From an uncultured Streptococcus sp. (GTDB lineage: Bacteria; Bacillota; Bacilli; Lactobacillales; Streptococcaceae): DNA of 13,055 nucleotides. The notes below the pieces were generated by a model. That model was given only the letters and a program-made list of their open reading frames with translations, was not told the origin of the DNA and did not search any database. Shown here piece after piece: positions 1-6,570 of the stretch (position 1 is the stretch's first letter; the number at the start of each line of letters is the position of its first letter). Location of the stretch: the NCBI GenBank assembly GCA_934216185.1, contig CAKQBM010000042.1, positions 1 through 13,055 on the forward strand, given 5' to 3'. A program made the position numbers and the translations under genes.

Positions 1-1550
1 GCTTGAGCCAGGCTAATTGCAAATTTAGCAATGATAGAAGGTTCAAAGTTATCTGCCGCACGGTTGATAATACGTGGGAAATCTTGGATGAGTTTGATGA
101 TTTCCCAGCTTTCAGCATCATTCAAGCTATAGTTGCCAGCTGTTTCTGGTTTGAAATCCGCTTTGCGCAAGATAGATTGGATACGAGCGTAGGCATATTG
201 AACATAAGGTCCAGTTTCTCCCTCGAAGGATACCATTGCCTCTAGGTCGAAATCATACCCATTTGTACGGTCGGTCTTGAGGTCATAGAATTTAATGGCT
301 CCAACCCCAACAGCATGCGCTACCTGGTCTTTGTTTTCAAGTTCAGGATTTTTAGCCTCGATTTGGGCCTTGGCACGGCTAACAGCCTCTGCAATAGTAG
401 GCTCTAGCAAGATGACATTCCCTTTACGAGTAGAGAGTTTTTTCCCTTCTTTTGTAACCAAACCACAAGGAACGTGAGTAATGTCGTCACTCCAGTCGTA
501 GCCCATCTCTTGTAAGACCGCTTTGAGTTGCTTAAAGTGGGCAGATTGTTCTTGACCAACGACGTAGATAGATTTGGCAAATTGATATTCTTTTTTACGA
601 TAAAGGGCTGCAGCCAAGTCACGAGTGATATAGAGAGTTGCACCATCCGATTTCTTGATAAGGGCTGGATGTTCAATTCCATATTTTTCAAGATTGACAA
701 CTTGAGCACCTTCTGACTCAACAAGAAGGCCTTTTTCAGAAAGAATGTCTACAACTGCATCCATCTTATCGTTGTAGAAGGCTTCCCCGTTGTAGCTGTC
801 AAATTCGACTTGCAATTCATTGTAAAGGCGGTTAAATTCCACCAAACTTTCATCACGGAACCATTGCCAAAGTGCGAGAGCTTCCTCGTCGCCATTTTCC
901 AGTTTACGGAACCATTCGCGTGCTTCTTCATCCAAGCTAGGGTCATTTTCAGCTTCAGCATTGATGCGGACGTAGAGTTTAAGGAGTTCATCGATTGGAT
1001 GAGCTTTTACAGCTTCTTCGTCGCCCCATTTTTTGTAGGCAACAATCAACATCCCAAACTGTTTACCCCAGTCTCCCAAGTGGTTAACCTTGACCGTTTG
1101 ATAACCGATTTTTTGGAAAATATGTGATAAGCTATCTCCGATAACAGTTGAGCGCAGGTGACCAATAGAGAATGGTTTAGCGATATTGGGACTAGACATG
1201 TCGATAACAACATTTTCTTGTTTGCCAATAGTTTGGTCAGCATAGTGTTCTTTTTCAGTGATAACAGCTTGCAATACTTGAGCAGAAATGGCAGATTTAT
1301 CAAGGAAAAAGTTGACGTAAGGTCCTGTTGCGACAACCTTTTCAAAGGCTTGGCTGTTAATTTTTTCAGCCAGTTCAGCAGTAATCATTTGAGGTGCTTT
1401 ACGTTCGACTTTTGCAAGAGAAAAAGCAGGGAAAGCAATGTCTCCCATTTCTGAGTTTTTAGGGGTTTCCAGTAAATTTAAAATAGCCTCTTGGTCCAGG
1501 CTATCAATGATGCGAGCCAACTCGCTAGCAATCAATTCTTTTGTATTCAT
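1..1550 (-). CDS. argS: Arginyl-tRNA synthetase (3' end outside window)
   Basis: Class I aminoacyl-tRNA synthetase that charges tRNA-Arg with arginine using ATP, in the cytoplasm. The reverse strand reads open without interruption from an ATG at 1550-1548 to the window edge, giving about 516 codons. The family member in streptococci is, as I recall, about 563 residues, so roughly the last 45-50 residues (the end of the anticodon-binding DALR domain) are missing. An N-terminal ArgRS additional domain comes first, then the HIGH-type motif in the variant form SIGH at residues 128-131 (followed by LRST), and the second nucleotide-binding signature as KLSTR at 371-375. Both variants are normal for ArgRS. 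The start is supported by GGAG six bases upstream. The gene is divergent from argR, which is the usual streptococcal arrangement. The leader is too short for a T-box. Family identity is secure. Confidence 0.97.
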   Translation of the reverse strand, partial: MNTKELIASELARIIDSLDQEAILNLLETPKNSEMGDIAFPAFSLAKVERKAPQMITAELAEKINSQAFEKVVATGPYVNFFLDKSAISAQVLQAVITEKEHYADQTIGKQENVVIDMSSPNIAKPFSIGHLRSTVIGDSLSHIFQKIGYQTVKVNHLGDWGKQFGMLIVAYKKWGDEEAVKAHPIDELLKLYVRINAEAENDPSLDEEAREWFRKLENGDEEALALWQWFRDESLVEFNRLYNELQVEFDSYNGEAFYNDKMDAVVDILSEKGLLVESEGAQVVNLEKYGIEHPALIKKSDGATLYITRDLAAALYRKKEYQFAKSIYVVGQEQSAHFKQLKAVLQEMGYDWSDDITHVPCGLVTKEGKKLSTRKGNVILLEPTIAEAVSRAKAQIEAKNPELENKDQVAHAVGVGAIKFYDLKTDRTNGYDFDLEAMVSFEGETGPYVQYAYARIQSILRKADFKPETAGNYSLNDAESWEIIKLIQDFPRIINRAADNFEPSIIAKFAISLAQ

Positions 1551-1578
1551 TAAGAGCTCCTTTTTGGACTTTTCTACT

Positions 1579-1587
1579 ATTTTATCA
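1579..1587 (-). promoter_or_regulatory. Extended -10 promoter of argS
   Basis: Read on the minus strand, this is TGA-TAAAAT, an extended -10 element about 30 bases upstream of the argS start codon. There is no convincing -35 hexamer at 17 bp (TTCTTC), which extended -10 promoters can tolerate. The predicted transcript start lies near 1572, leaving an untranslated leader of only about 20 bases. Confidence 0.5.
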
Positions 1588-1614
1588 CAATTTTAAAGAA
1601 AGAAGAAAAAATTT

Positions 1615-1642
1615 TTGAAATCTCCTGTTTTTCTGGTATAAT
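1615..1642 (+). promoter_or_regulatory. argR promoter (TTGAAA-16-TATAAT, extended -10)
   Basis: A -35 TTGAAA at 1615-1620 and a perfect -10 TATAAT at 1637-1642 are separated by 16 bp, and TGG precedes the -10 (extended -10). Transcription should start near 1649, about 37 bases before the argR ATG. The hexamers and spacing are seen directly; activity is inferred. Confidence 0.8.
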
Positions 1643-1643
1643 A

Positions 1644-1674
1644 TAGTTATAAAATTAGTTATAAATATGCATAT
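1644..1674 (+). promoter_or_regulatory. Candidate ArgR autoregulatory site (direct repeat plus palindrome)
   Basis: Just downstream of the argR -10 box, the ten-base sequence TAGTTATAAA occurs twice, at 1644-1653 and 1656-1665, twelve bases apart in phase. The second copy runs into a perfect ten-base palindrome ATATGCATAT at 1665-1674. ArgR-family repressors bind AT-rich 18-bp imperfect palindromes, often overlapping their own promoters, so an operator here is plausible. The match to the ARG-box consensus is only partial, and AT-rich sequence produces such patterns by chance. Confidence 0.3.
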
Positions 1675-1685
1675 AAGAGGATTTT

Positions 1686-2132
1686 ATGAGAAAAAGAGAT
1701 CGTCATCAGTTAATAAAAAAAATGATTACTGAGGAGAAATTAAGTACACAAAAAGAAATTCAAGATCGGTTGGAGGCGCACAATGTCTTTGTGACGCAGA
1801 CAACCCTGTCTCGTGATTTGCGCGAAATCGGCTTGACCAAGGTCAAGAAAAATGATATGGTGTATTATGTACTAGCAAATGAGACAGAAAAGATTGATTT
1901 GGTGGAGTTTTTGTCTCATCATTTAGAAGGTGTTGCAAGAGCAGAGTTTACTTTGGTGCTTCATACCAAATTGGGAGAAGCCTCTGTTTTGGCAAATATT
2001 GTAGATGCAAACAAGGATGAATGGATTTTAGGAACAGTTGCTGGTGCCAATACCTTATTGGTCATTTGTCGAGACCAGCACGTTGCCAAACTCATGGAAG
2101 ATCGTTTGCTAGATTTGATGAAAGATAAGTAA
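1686..2132 (+). CDS. argR: ArgR-family arginine repressor
   Basis: Transcriptional regulator of arginine metabolism, normally a hexamer that binds ARG boxes. The 148-residue product has the family's usual length. Residues about 1-70 form the winged helix-turn-helix, with the recognition-helix signature [12 protein letters not shown]. The C-terminal half is the oligomerisation and effector domain with the GTVAG signature at 116-120. The two residues after this signature, normally Asp-Asp contacting arginine in E. coli ArgR and Bacillus AhrC, are Ala121 and Asn122 here, so arginine sensing may be altered. AAGAGG lies about five bases upstream of the ATG. The gene is divergent from argS and has its own promoter. 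A hairpin terminator begins at its stop codon, ahead of mutS. Streptococci and lactococci carry several ArgR paralogues; this is the one linked to argS. Family assignment is firm; effector response is inference. Confidence 0.93.
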   Translation: MRKRDRHQLIKKMITEEKLSTQKEIQDRLEAHNVFVTQTTLSRDLREIGLTKVKKNDMVYYVLANETEKIDLVEFLSHHLEGVARAEFTLVLHTKLGEASVLANIVDANKDEWILGTVAGANTLLVICRDQHVAKLMEDRLLDLMKDK

Positions 2133-2164
2133 GGTCTTGGGAGTTGCTCTCAAGACTTATTTTT
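2132..2164 (+). terminator. Intrinsic terminator between argR and mutS
   Basis: GTCTTGGGAG (2134-2143) pairs with CTCTCAAGAC (2147-2156), with one G.U pair and a three-base loop TTG. The stem can be extended by an A-U and a G.U pair at its base. TTATTTTT follows directly. The hairpin starts at the last base of the argR stop codon and the T-run ends four bases before the mutS Shine-Dalgarno, so it should reduce read-through from argR into mutS. Confidence 0.8.
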
Positions 2165-2182
2165 GACAAGGAGAGACGGAAA

Positions 2183-4717
2183 ATGGCGACAGAAAAGCTA
2201 TCACCCGGCATGCAACAGTATGTGGATATTAAAAAGCAATATCCAGATGCTTTTTTGCTCTTTCGGATGGGTGATTTTTATGAATTATTTTACGAGGATG
2301 CGGTCAATGCTGCGCAGATTCTGGAAATTTCCTTAACGAGTCGCAACAAGAATGCCGATAATCCGATTCCTATGGCGGGTGTTCCCTATCATTCTGCCCA
2401 ACAGTACATTGATGCCTTGATTGAGCAGGGCTATAAAGTAGCTATCGCAGAGCAGATGGAAGATCCGAAACAAGCAGTTGGAGTTGTTAAACGAGAGGTT
2501 GTTCAGGTCATTACGCCAGGGACAGTGGTCGATAGCAGTAAGCCGGACAGTCAGAATAACTTCTTGGTTGCTATAGATCGTGATGGGAATCAATTTGGCC
2601 TCGCTTATATGGACCTAGTGACGGGTGATTTTTATGTGACAGGTCTTTTGGATTTTACGCAGGTTTGTGGGGAAATCCGCAATCTCAAGGCTCGAGAAGT
2701 GGTGCTGGGTTATGACTTGTCTGAGGAAGAAGAACAAATCCTTAGTCGTCAGATGAATCTGGTACTTTCCTATGAAAAAGAAGGTTTTGAAGACCTTCAT
2801 TTACTGGATTCACGATTGGCAGCTGTGGAGCAAGAGGCATCTAGTAAGCTACTCCAGTATGTTCATCGGACTCAGATGAGGGAATTGAACCACCTCAAGC
2901 CTGTTATCCGCTATGAAATCAAAGATTTCTTGCAGATGGATTATGCGACCAAGACTAGTCTGGATTTGGTTGAGAATGCTCGCTCAGGTAAGAAGCAGGG
3001 CAGTCTTTTCTGGCTTTTGGATGAAACCAAAACAGCTATGGGAATGCGTCTCTTGCGGTCTTGGATCCATCGCCCCCTGATTGATAAGGAACGAATCATC
3101 CAGCGTCAAGAAGTGGTGCAGGTCTTTCTCGACCATTTCTTTGAGCGTAGTGATTTGACAGACAGTCTCAAGGGTGTTTATGACATTGAGCGCTTGGCTA
3201 GTCGTGTTTCTTTTGGCAAAACCAATCCCAAGGATCTCTTGCAGTTGGCGACCACCTTGTCCAGTGTACCACGGATTCGTGCGATTTTAGAAGGGATGGA
3301 GCAACCTGCTCTAGCCTATCTCATCGAAAAACTAGATGCCATTCCAGAGTTGGAGAGTTTGATTAGCGCAGCGATTGCTCCTGAAGCTCCCCATGTGATT
3401 ACAGAAGGTGGCATTATCCGGACTGGATTTGATGAGACTTTAGACAAGTACCGTCGCGTTCTCAGAGAAGGAACTAGCTGGATTGCTGAAATTGAGGCTA
3501 AGGAGCGAGAAAACTCTGGTATCAGCGCACTTAAGATTGTCTATAATAAAAAGGATGGCTACTATTTCCATGTGACCAATTCGCAACTGGGAAATGTGCC
3601 TGCTCACTTTTTCCGCAAGGCGACGCTGAAAAACTCAGAACGTTTTGGAACCGAAGAATTGGCCCGTATCGAGGGCGATATGTTAGAGGCGCGTGAGAAG
3701 TCAGCCAATCTCGAATACGAAATTTTTATGCGTATTCGTGAAGAGGTCAGCAAGTATATCCAGCGTTTGCAGGTTCTAGCTCAAGGAATTGCGACGGTTG
3801 ATGTCTTACAGAGTCTGGCGGTTGTGGCTGAAACCCAGCATTTGATTCGACCTGAGTTTGGTGACGATTCGCGAATTGATATCCAGAAAGGGCGCCATGC
3901 TGTCGTTGAAAAGGTCATGGGGGCTCAGACCTATATTCCAAATACGATTCAGATGGCAGAAGATACCAGTATTCAATTGATTACAGGGCCAAACATGAGC
4001 GGAAAGTCAACCTATATGCGTCAGTTAGCCATGACGGCGATAATGGCCCAGATGGGTTCCTATGTACCGGCAGAAAGCGCCTATTTACCGATTTTTGATG
4101 CGATTTTTACCCGTATCGGAGCAGCAGATGACTTGGTTTCGGGTCAGTCAACCTTCATGGTGGAGATGATGGAGGCCAACAATGCCATTTCGCATGCGAC
4201 CAAGAACTCTCTCATTCTCTTTGATGAATTAGGTCGTGGAACTGCAACTTATGACGGGATGGCTCTTGCTCAGTCCATCATCGAATACATTCATGAACAT
4301 ATCGGAGCCAAGACCCTCTTTGCGACCCACTACCATGAGTTGACTAGTCTGGAGTCTAGCTTGGAACACTTGGTCAATGTCCACGTGGCAACCTTAGAGC
4401 AGGATGGGCAGGTCACCTTCCTTCACAAGATTGAACCAGGTCCAGCTGATAAATCCTACGGTATCCATGTTGCCAAGATTGCTGGCTTGCCAGCAGACCT
4501 TTTAGCAAGGGCGGATAAGATTTTGACTCAGTTAGAGAATCAAGGGACAGACAGTCCAGTTCCTACGAGACAAACAAGTGCTGTCACTGAACAGATTTCA
4601 CTCTTTGATACGGCAGAAGAGCATCCTATCCTAGCAGAATTGTCTAAACTGGATGTTTACAATATGACACCTATGCAGGCTATGAATGTCTTGGTCGAGT
4701 TAAAACAAAAATTATAA
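2183..4717 (+). CDS. mutS: DNA mismatch repair protein MutS (HexA)
   Basis: Recognises base mismatches and small loops behind the replication fork and during transformation recombination, then recruits MutL (HexB in pneumococcus). The 844-residue product has the expected full length. The mismatch-binding domain carries the Phe-x-Glu motif (F32 and E34 in GDFYELF). Connector, lever and clamp domains follow. The ATPase domain has Walker [10 protein letters not shown] at 602-610, Walker B LILFDE at 677-682, the LGRGT stretch at 683-687, and the conserved THYHE histidines around 716-718. Near the C-terminus, QISLF at 804-808 fits the sliding-clamp binding motif QxxLF. The start at 2183 is chosen because AAGGAG lies ten bases upstream. 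A longer in-frame start at 2144 would lie inside the argR terminator and has no ribosome binding site. No internal break was seen, so the strain should be mismatch-repair proficient as far as this gene goes. Confidence 0.97.
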   Translation: MATEKLSPGMQQYVDIKKQYPDAFLLFRMGDFYELFYEDAVNAAQILEISLTSRNKNADNPIPMAGVPYHSAQQYIDALIEQGYKVAIAEQMEDPKQAVGVVKREVVQVITPGTVVDSSKPDSQNNFLVAIDRDGNQFGLAYMDLVTGDFYVTGLLDFTQVCGEIRNLKAREVVLGYDLSEEEEQILSRQMNLVLSYEKEGFEDLHLLDSRLAAVEQEASSKLLQYVHRTQMRELNHLKPVIRYEIKDFLQMDYATKTSLDLVENARSGKKQGSLFWLLDETKTAMGMRLLRSWIHRPLIDKERIIQRQEVVQVFLDHFFERSDLTDSLKGVYDIERLASRVSFGKTNPKDLLQLATTLSSVPRIRAILEGMEQPALAYLIEKLDAIPELESLISAAIAPEAPHVITEGGIIRTGFDETLDKYRRVLREGTSWIAEIEAKERENSGISALKIVYNKKDGYYFHVTNSQLGNVPAHFFRKATLKNSERFGTEELARIEGDMLEAREKSANLEYEIFMRIREEVSKYIQRLQVLAQGIATVDVLQSLAVVAETQHLIRPEFGDDSRIDIQKGRHAVVEKVMGAQTYIPNTIQMAEDTSIQLITGPNMSGKSTYMRQLAMTAIMAQMGSYVPAESAYLPIFDAIFTRIGAADDLVSGQSTFMVEMMEANNAISHATKNSLILFDELGRGTATYDGMALAQSIIEYIHEHIGAKTLFATHYHELTSLESSLEHLVNVHVATLEQDGQVTFLHKIEPGPADKSYGIHVAKIAGLPADLLARADKILTQLENQGTDSPVPTRQTSAVTEQISLFDTAEEHPILAELSKLDVYNMTPMQAMNVLVELKQKL

Positions 4718-4727
4718 AGCATGAATT

Positions 4728-4789
4728 ACTTGTCATTCTAGCTGTATCAAGGAGACTTCTTTGACAAGTTCCCACTTTTTTGCTAGAAT
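4728..4789. repeat. Two crossing inverted repeats over the patA promoter
   Basis: ACTTGTCA at 4728-4735 is the exact reverse complement of TGACAAGT at 4762-4769, which contains most of the patA -35 box. ATTCTAGC at 4735-4742 is the exact reverse complement of GCTAGAAT at 4782-4789, which contains the patA -10 box. The order is arm 1, arm 2, arm 1', arm 2', so the two pairings cross rather than nest. A separate seven-pair hairpin, TCAAGGA/TCTTTGA, lies at 4747-4764 and competes with arm 1'. The pairings are seen directly. A role as an operator, a mutS 3' end structure or a promoter-inversion remnant is undecided. Confidence 0.5.
4761..4789 (+). promoter_or_regulatory. patA promoter (perfect TTGACA, 17 bp, extended -10)
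   Basis: The consensus -35 TTGACA at 4761-4766, a 17-bp spacer, and -10 TAGAAT at 4784-4789 preceded by TGC (extended -10) make this one of the best promoters in the window. Transcription should start near 4796, about 67 bases before the patA ATG and upstream of a terminator hairpin. A strong promoter followed by a leader terminator is the layout of an attenuated operon. Confidence 0.85.
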
Positions 4790-4809
4790 AGCATCACACA
4801 AACAGAATG

Positions 4810-4851
4810 AGAAGGAGCTGACGCATTGTCGCTCCCTTTTGTCTATTTTTT
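4810..4851 (+). terminator. Leader terminator (attenuator) upstream of patAB
   Basis: GGAGC (4814-4818), a bulged T, and GAC (4820-4822) pair with GTC (4828-4830) and GCTCC (4831-4835) around the loop GCATT. A bulged C allows further A-U pairs at the base. The following stretch is T-rich and ends in TATTTTTT at 4844-4851. It lies between the patA promoter and the patA ribosome binding site, so it should stop most transcripts early. Disruption of a transcriptional attenuator ahead of patA is a published cause of PatAB overexpression and fluoroquinolone resistance in S. pneumoniae; this hairpin is the obvious candidate. Confidence 0.8.
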
Positions 4852-4862
4852 AAGGAGAAAGT

Positions 4863-6569
4863 ATGCTGATTCAGAAAATAAAAACCTACAAGTGGCAGGC
4901 CTTAGCTTCGCTCCTGATGACAGGCTTGATGGTTGCCAGTTCACTTCTGCAACCGCGTTACCTGCAGGAAGTGTTAGACGCCCTCCTTGCTGGAAAATAT
5001 GAAGCTATTTATAGTATCGGGGCTTGGTTGATTGGTGTGGCCTTGGTCGGTCTGGTTGCTGGTGGGCTCAATGTTGTCCTCGCAGCCTATATTGCCCAAG
5101 GAGTTTCATCCGACCTTCGAGAGGATGCCTTCCGTAAAATCCAAACCTTTTCTTATGCCAATATTGAACAATTTAATGCGGGAAATCTAGTCGTTCGCAT
5201 GACAAATGATATCAACCAGATTCAGAACGTGGTCATGATGACTTTCCAAATTCTTTTCAGACTTCCCCTCTTGTTCATCGGTTCGTTTATCCTGGCGGTT
5301 CAAACCCTTCCTTCTCTGTGGTGGGTGATTGTTCTCATGGTAGTCTTGATTTTTGGTTTGACTGCCGTCATGATGGGAATGATGGGGCCTCGTTTTGCCA
5401 AGTTTCAAACCCTTCTTGAGCGTATCAATGCCATTGCCAAGGAAAATCTGCGTGGCGTTCGCGTGGTCAAGTCCTTTGTCCAAGAAAAAGAGCAGTTTGC
5501 TAAGTTTACGGAGGTTTCAGACGAGCTACTCGGTCAAAATCTTTACATTGGGTATGCCTTTTCAGTAGTGGAACCTTTCATGATGTTGGTCGGTTATGGG
5601 GCGGTATTCCTCTCTATTTGGCTAGTTGCAGGGATGGTTCAGTCGGATCCATCAGTTGTTGGCTCCATTGCTTCCTTTGTCAATTACCTAAGCCAGATTA
5701 TCTTTACCATTGTTATGGTTGGATTTTTGGGAAATTCTGTCAGTCGTGCCATGATTTCTATGCGTCGTATTCGAGAAATTCTTGACGCAGAGCCAGCTAT
5801 GACTTTCAAGGATGTCCCAGATGAAGAGTTGGTCGGAAGTCTTAGTTTTGAAAATGTGACCTTTACCTATCCAATGGATAAGGAACCGATGCTGAAAGAT
5901 GTGAGCTTTACTATTGAACCTGGTCAGATGGTTGGTGTCGTTGGAGCGACTGGTGCAGGAAAATCAACCTTGGCTCAATTGATTCCACGTCTCTTTGACC
6001 CACAGGAAGGGGCCATCAAAATTGGAGGCAAGGATATTCGAGAAGTAAGTGAAGGGACTTTGCGTAAAACAGTTTCTATCGTTCTCCAACGTGCCATTCT
6101 CTTTAGTGGAACGATTGCAGATAACTTGAGACAGGGTAAGGGAGATGCTACTCTATTTGAAATGGAGCGCGCAGCCAATATTGCCCAAGCCAGTGAATTC
6201 ATTCATCGTATGGAGAAAACCTTTGAAAGTCCAGTTGAGGAACGGGGAACCAATTTCTCTGGTGGGCAAAAGCAAAGGATGTCGATTGCTCGTGGAATTG
6301 TCAGCAATCCACGTATTCTGATTTTTGACGATTCGACCTCGGCCTTGGATGCCAAGTCAGAGCGCCTGGTTCAAGAAGCCTTGAATAAGGACTTGAAGGG
6401 AACAACAACCATTATCATCGCGCAAAAGATTAGCTCGGTTGTTCATGCAGATAAAATCTTGGTTCTAGATCAAGGACGATTGATTGGTCAAGGCACGCAT
6501 GCAGACTTGGTTGCCAACAATGCTGTTTACCGTGAAATCTACGAAACACAGAAAGGAAAGGAGGAGTAA
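4863..6569 (+). CDS. patA: PatA, heterodimeric multidrug ABC exporter subunit (degenerate ATPase site)
   Basis: Half of the PatAB efflux pump, which in S. pneumoniae exports fluoroquinolones and dyes such as ethidium and acriflavine. The 568-residue protein is a membrane domain fused to an ATPase domain. Hydrophobic segments lie near residues 10-30, 50-78, 127-148, 152-174, 236-258 and 272-295, as expected for six helices of a type I exporter. The ATPase domain has Walker A GATGAGKST at 361-369 and the signature SGGQ at 466-469. Two catalytic positions are non-canonical. The residue after the Walker B aspartate (D489) is Asp490 instead of Glu, and the switch histidine is Gln521. It therefore supplies the good signature but a weak hydrolysis site. 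AAGGAG lies five bases before the ATG, supporting this start. Expression is probably limited by the leader terminator. patB begins one base after its stop. The name rests on synteny and protein recognition. Confidence 0.93.
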   Translation: MLIQKIKTYKWQALASLLMTGLMVASSLLQPRYLQEVLDALLAGKYEAIYSIGAWLIGVALVGLVAGGLNVVLAAYIAQGVSSDLREDAFRKIQTFSYANIEQFNAGNLVVRMTNDINQIQNVVMMTFQILFRLPLLFIGSFILAVQTLPSLWWVIVLMVVLIFGLTAVMMGMMGPRFAKFQTLLERINAIAKENLRGVRVVKSFVQEKEQFAKFTEVSDELLGQNLYIGYAFSVVEPFMMLVGYGAVFLSIWLVAGMVQSDPSVVGSIASFVNYLSQIIFTIVMVGFLGNSVSRAMISMRRIREILDAEPAMTFKDVPDEELVGSLSFENVTFTYPMDKEPMLKDVSFTIEPGQMVGVVGATGAGKSTLAQLIPRLFDPQEGAIKIGGKDIREVSEGTLRKTVSIVLQRAILFSGTIADNLRQGKGDATLFEMERAANIAQASEFIHRMEKTFESPVEERGTNFSGGQKQRMSIARGIVSNPRILIFDDSTSALDAKSERLVQEALNKDLKGTTTIIIAQKISSVVHADKILVLDQGRLIGQGTHADLVANNAVYREIYETQKGKEE

Positions 6570-6570
6570 A

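Noticed and set aside
404..1454. Several open frames of 60-105 codons on both strands within 1-1550
   Set aside because: They overlap the uninterrupted argS frame, have no ribosome binding sites and give low-complexity, unfamiliar products.
2163..2168. Perfect -35-like TTGACA just before mutS
   Set aside because: It overlaps the terminator T-run and the Shine-Dalgarno, and no -10 box lies at 16-18 bp, where the mutS coding sequence already begins.
2144..2182. Upstream in-frame ATG that would lengthen MutS by 13 residues
   Set aside because: It lies in the argR terminator hairpin, has no ribosome binding site, and AAGGAG is correctly placed for the ATG at 2183, giving the usual 844 residues.
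4826..4862. A TTG at 4826 after the AAGGAG in the terminator left arm as an alternative leader start
   Set aside because: The frame runs on into patA out of register without a meaningful short product, and the site would be inside the terminator loop and right arm.
6484..6570. Upstream in-frame ATG that would lengthen PatB by 29 residues inside patA
   Set aside because: The added residues are charged and unlike an exporter N-terminus, while the ATG at 6571 has a very strong ribosome binding site.
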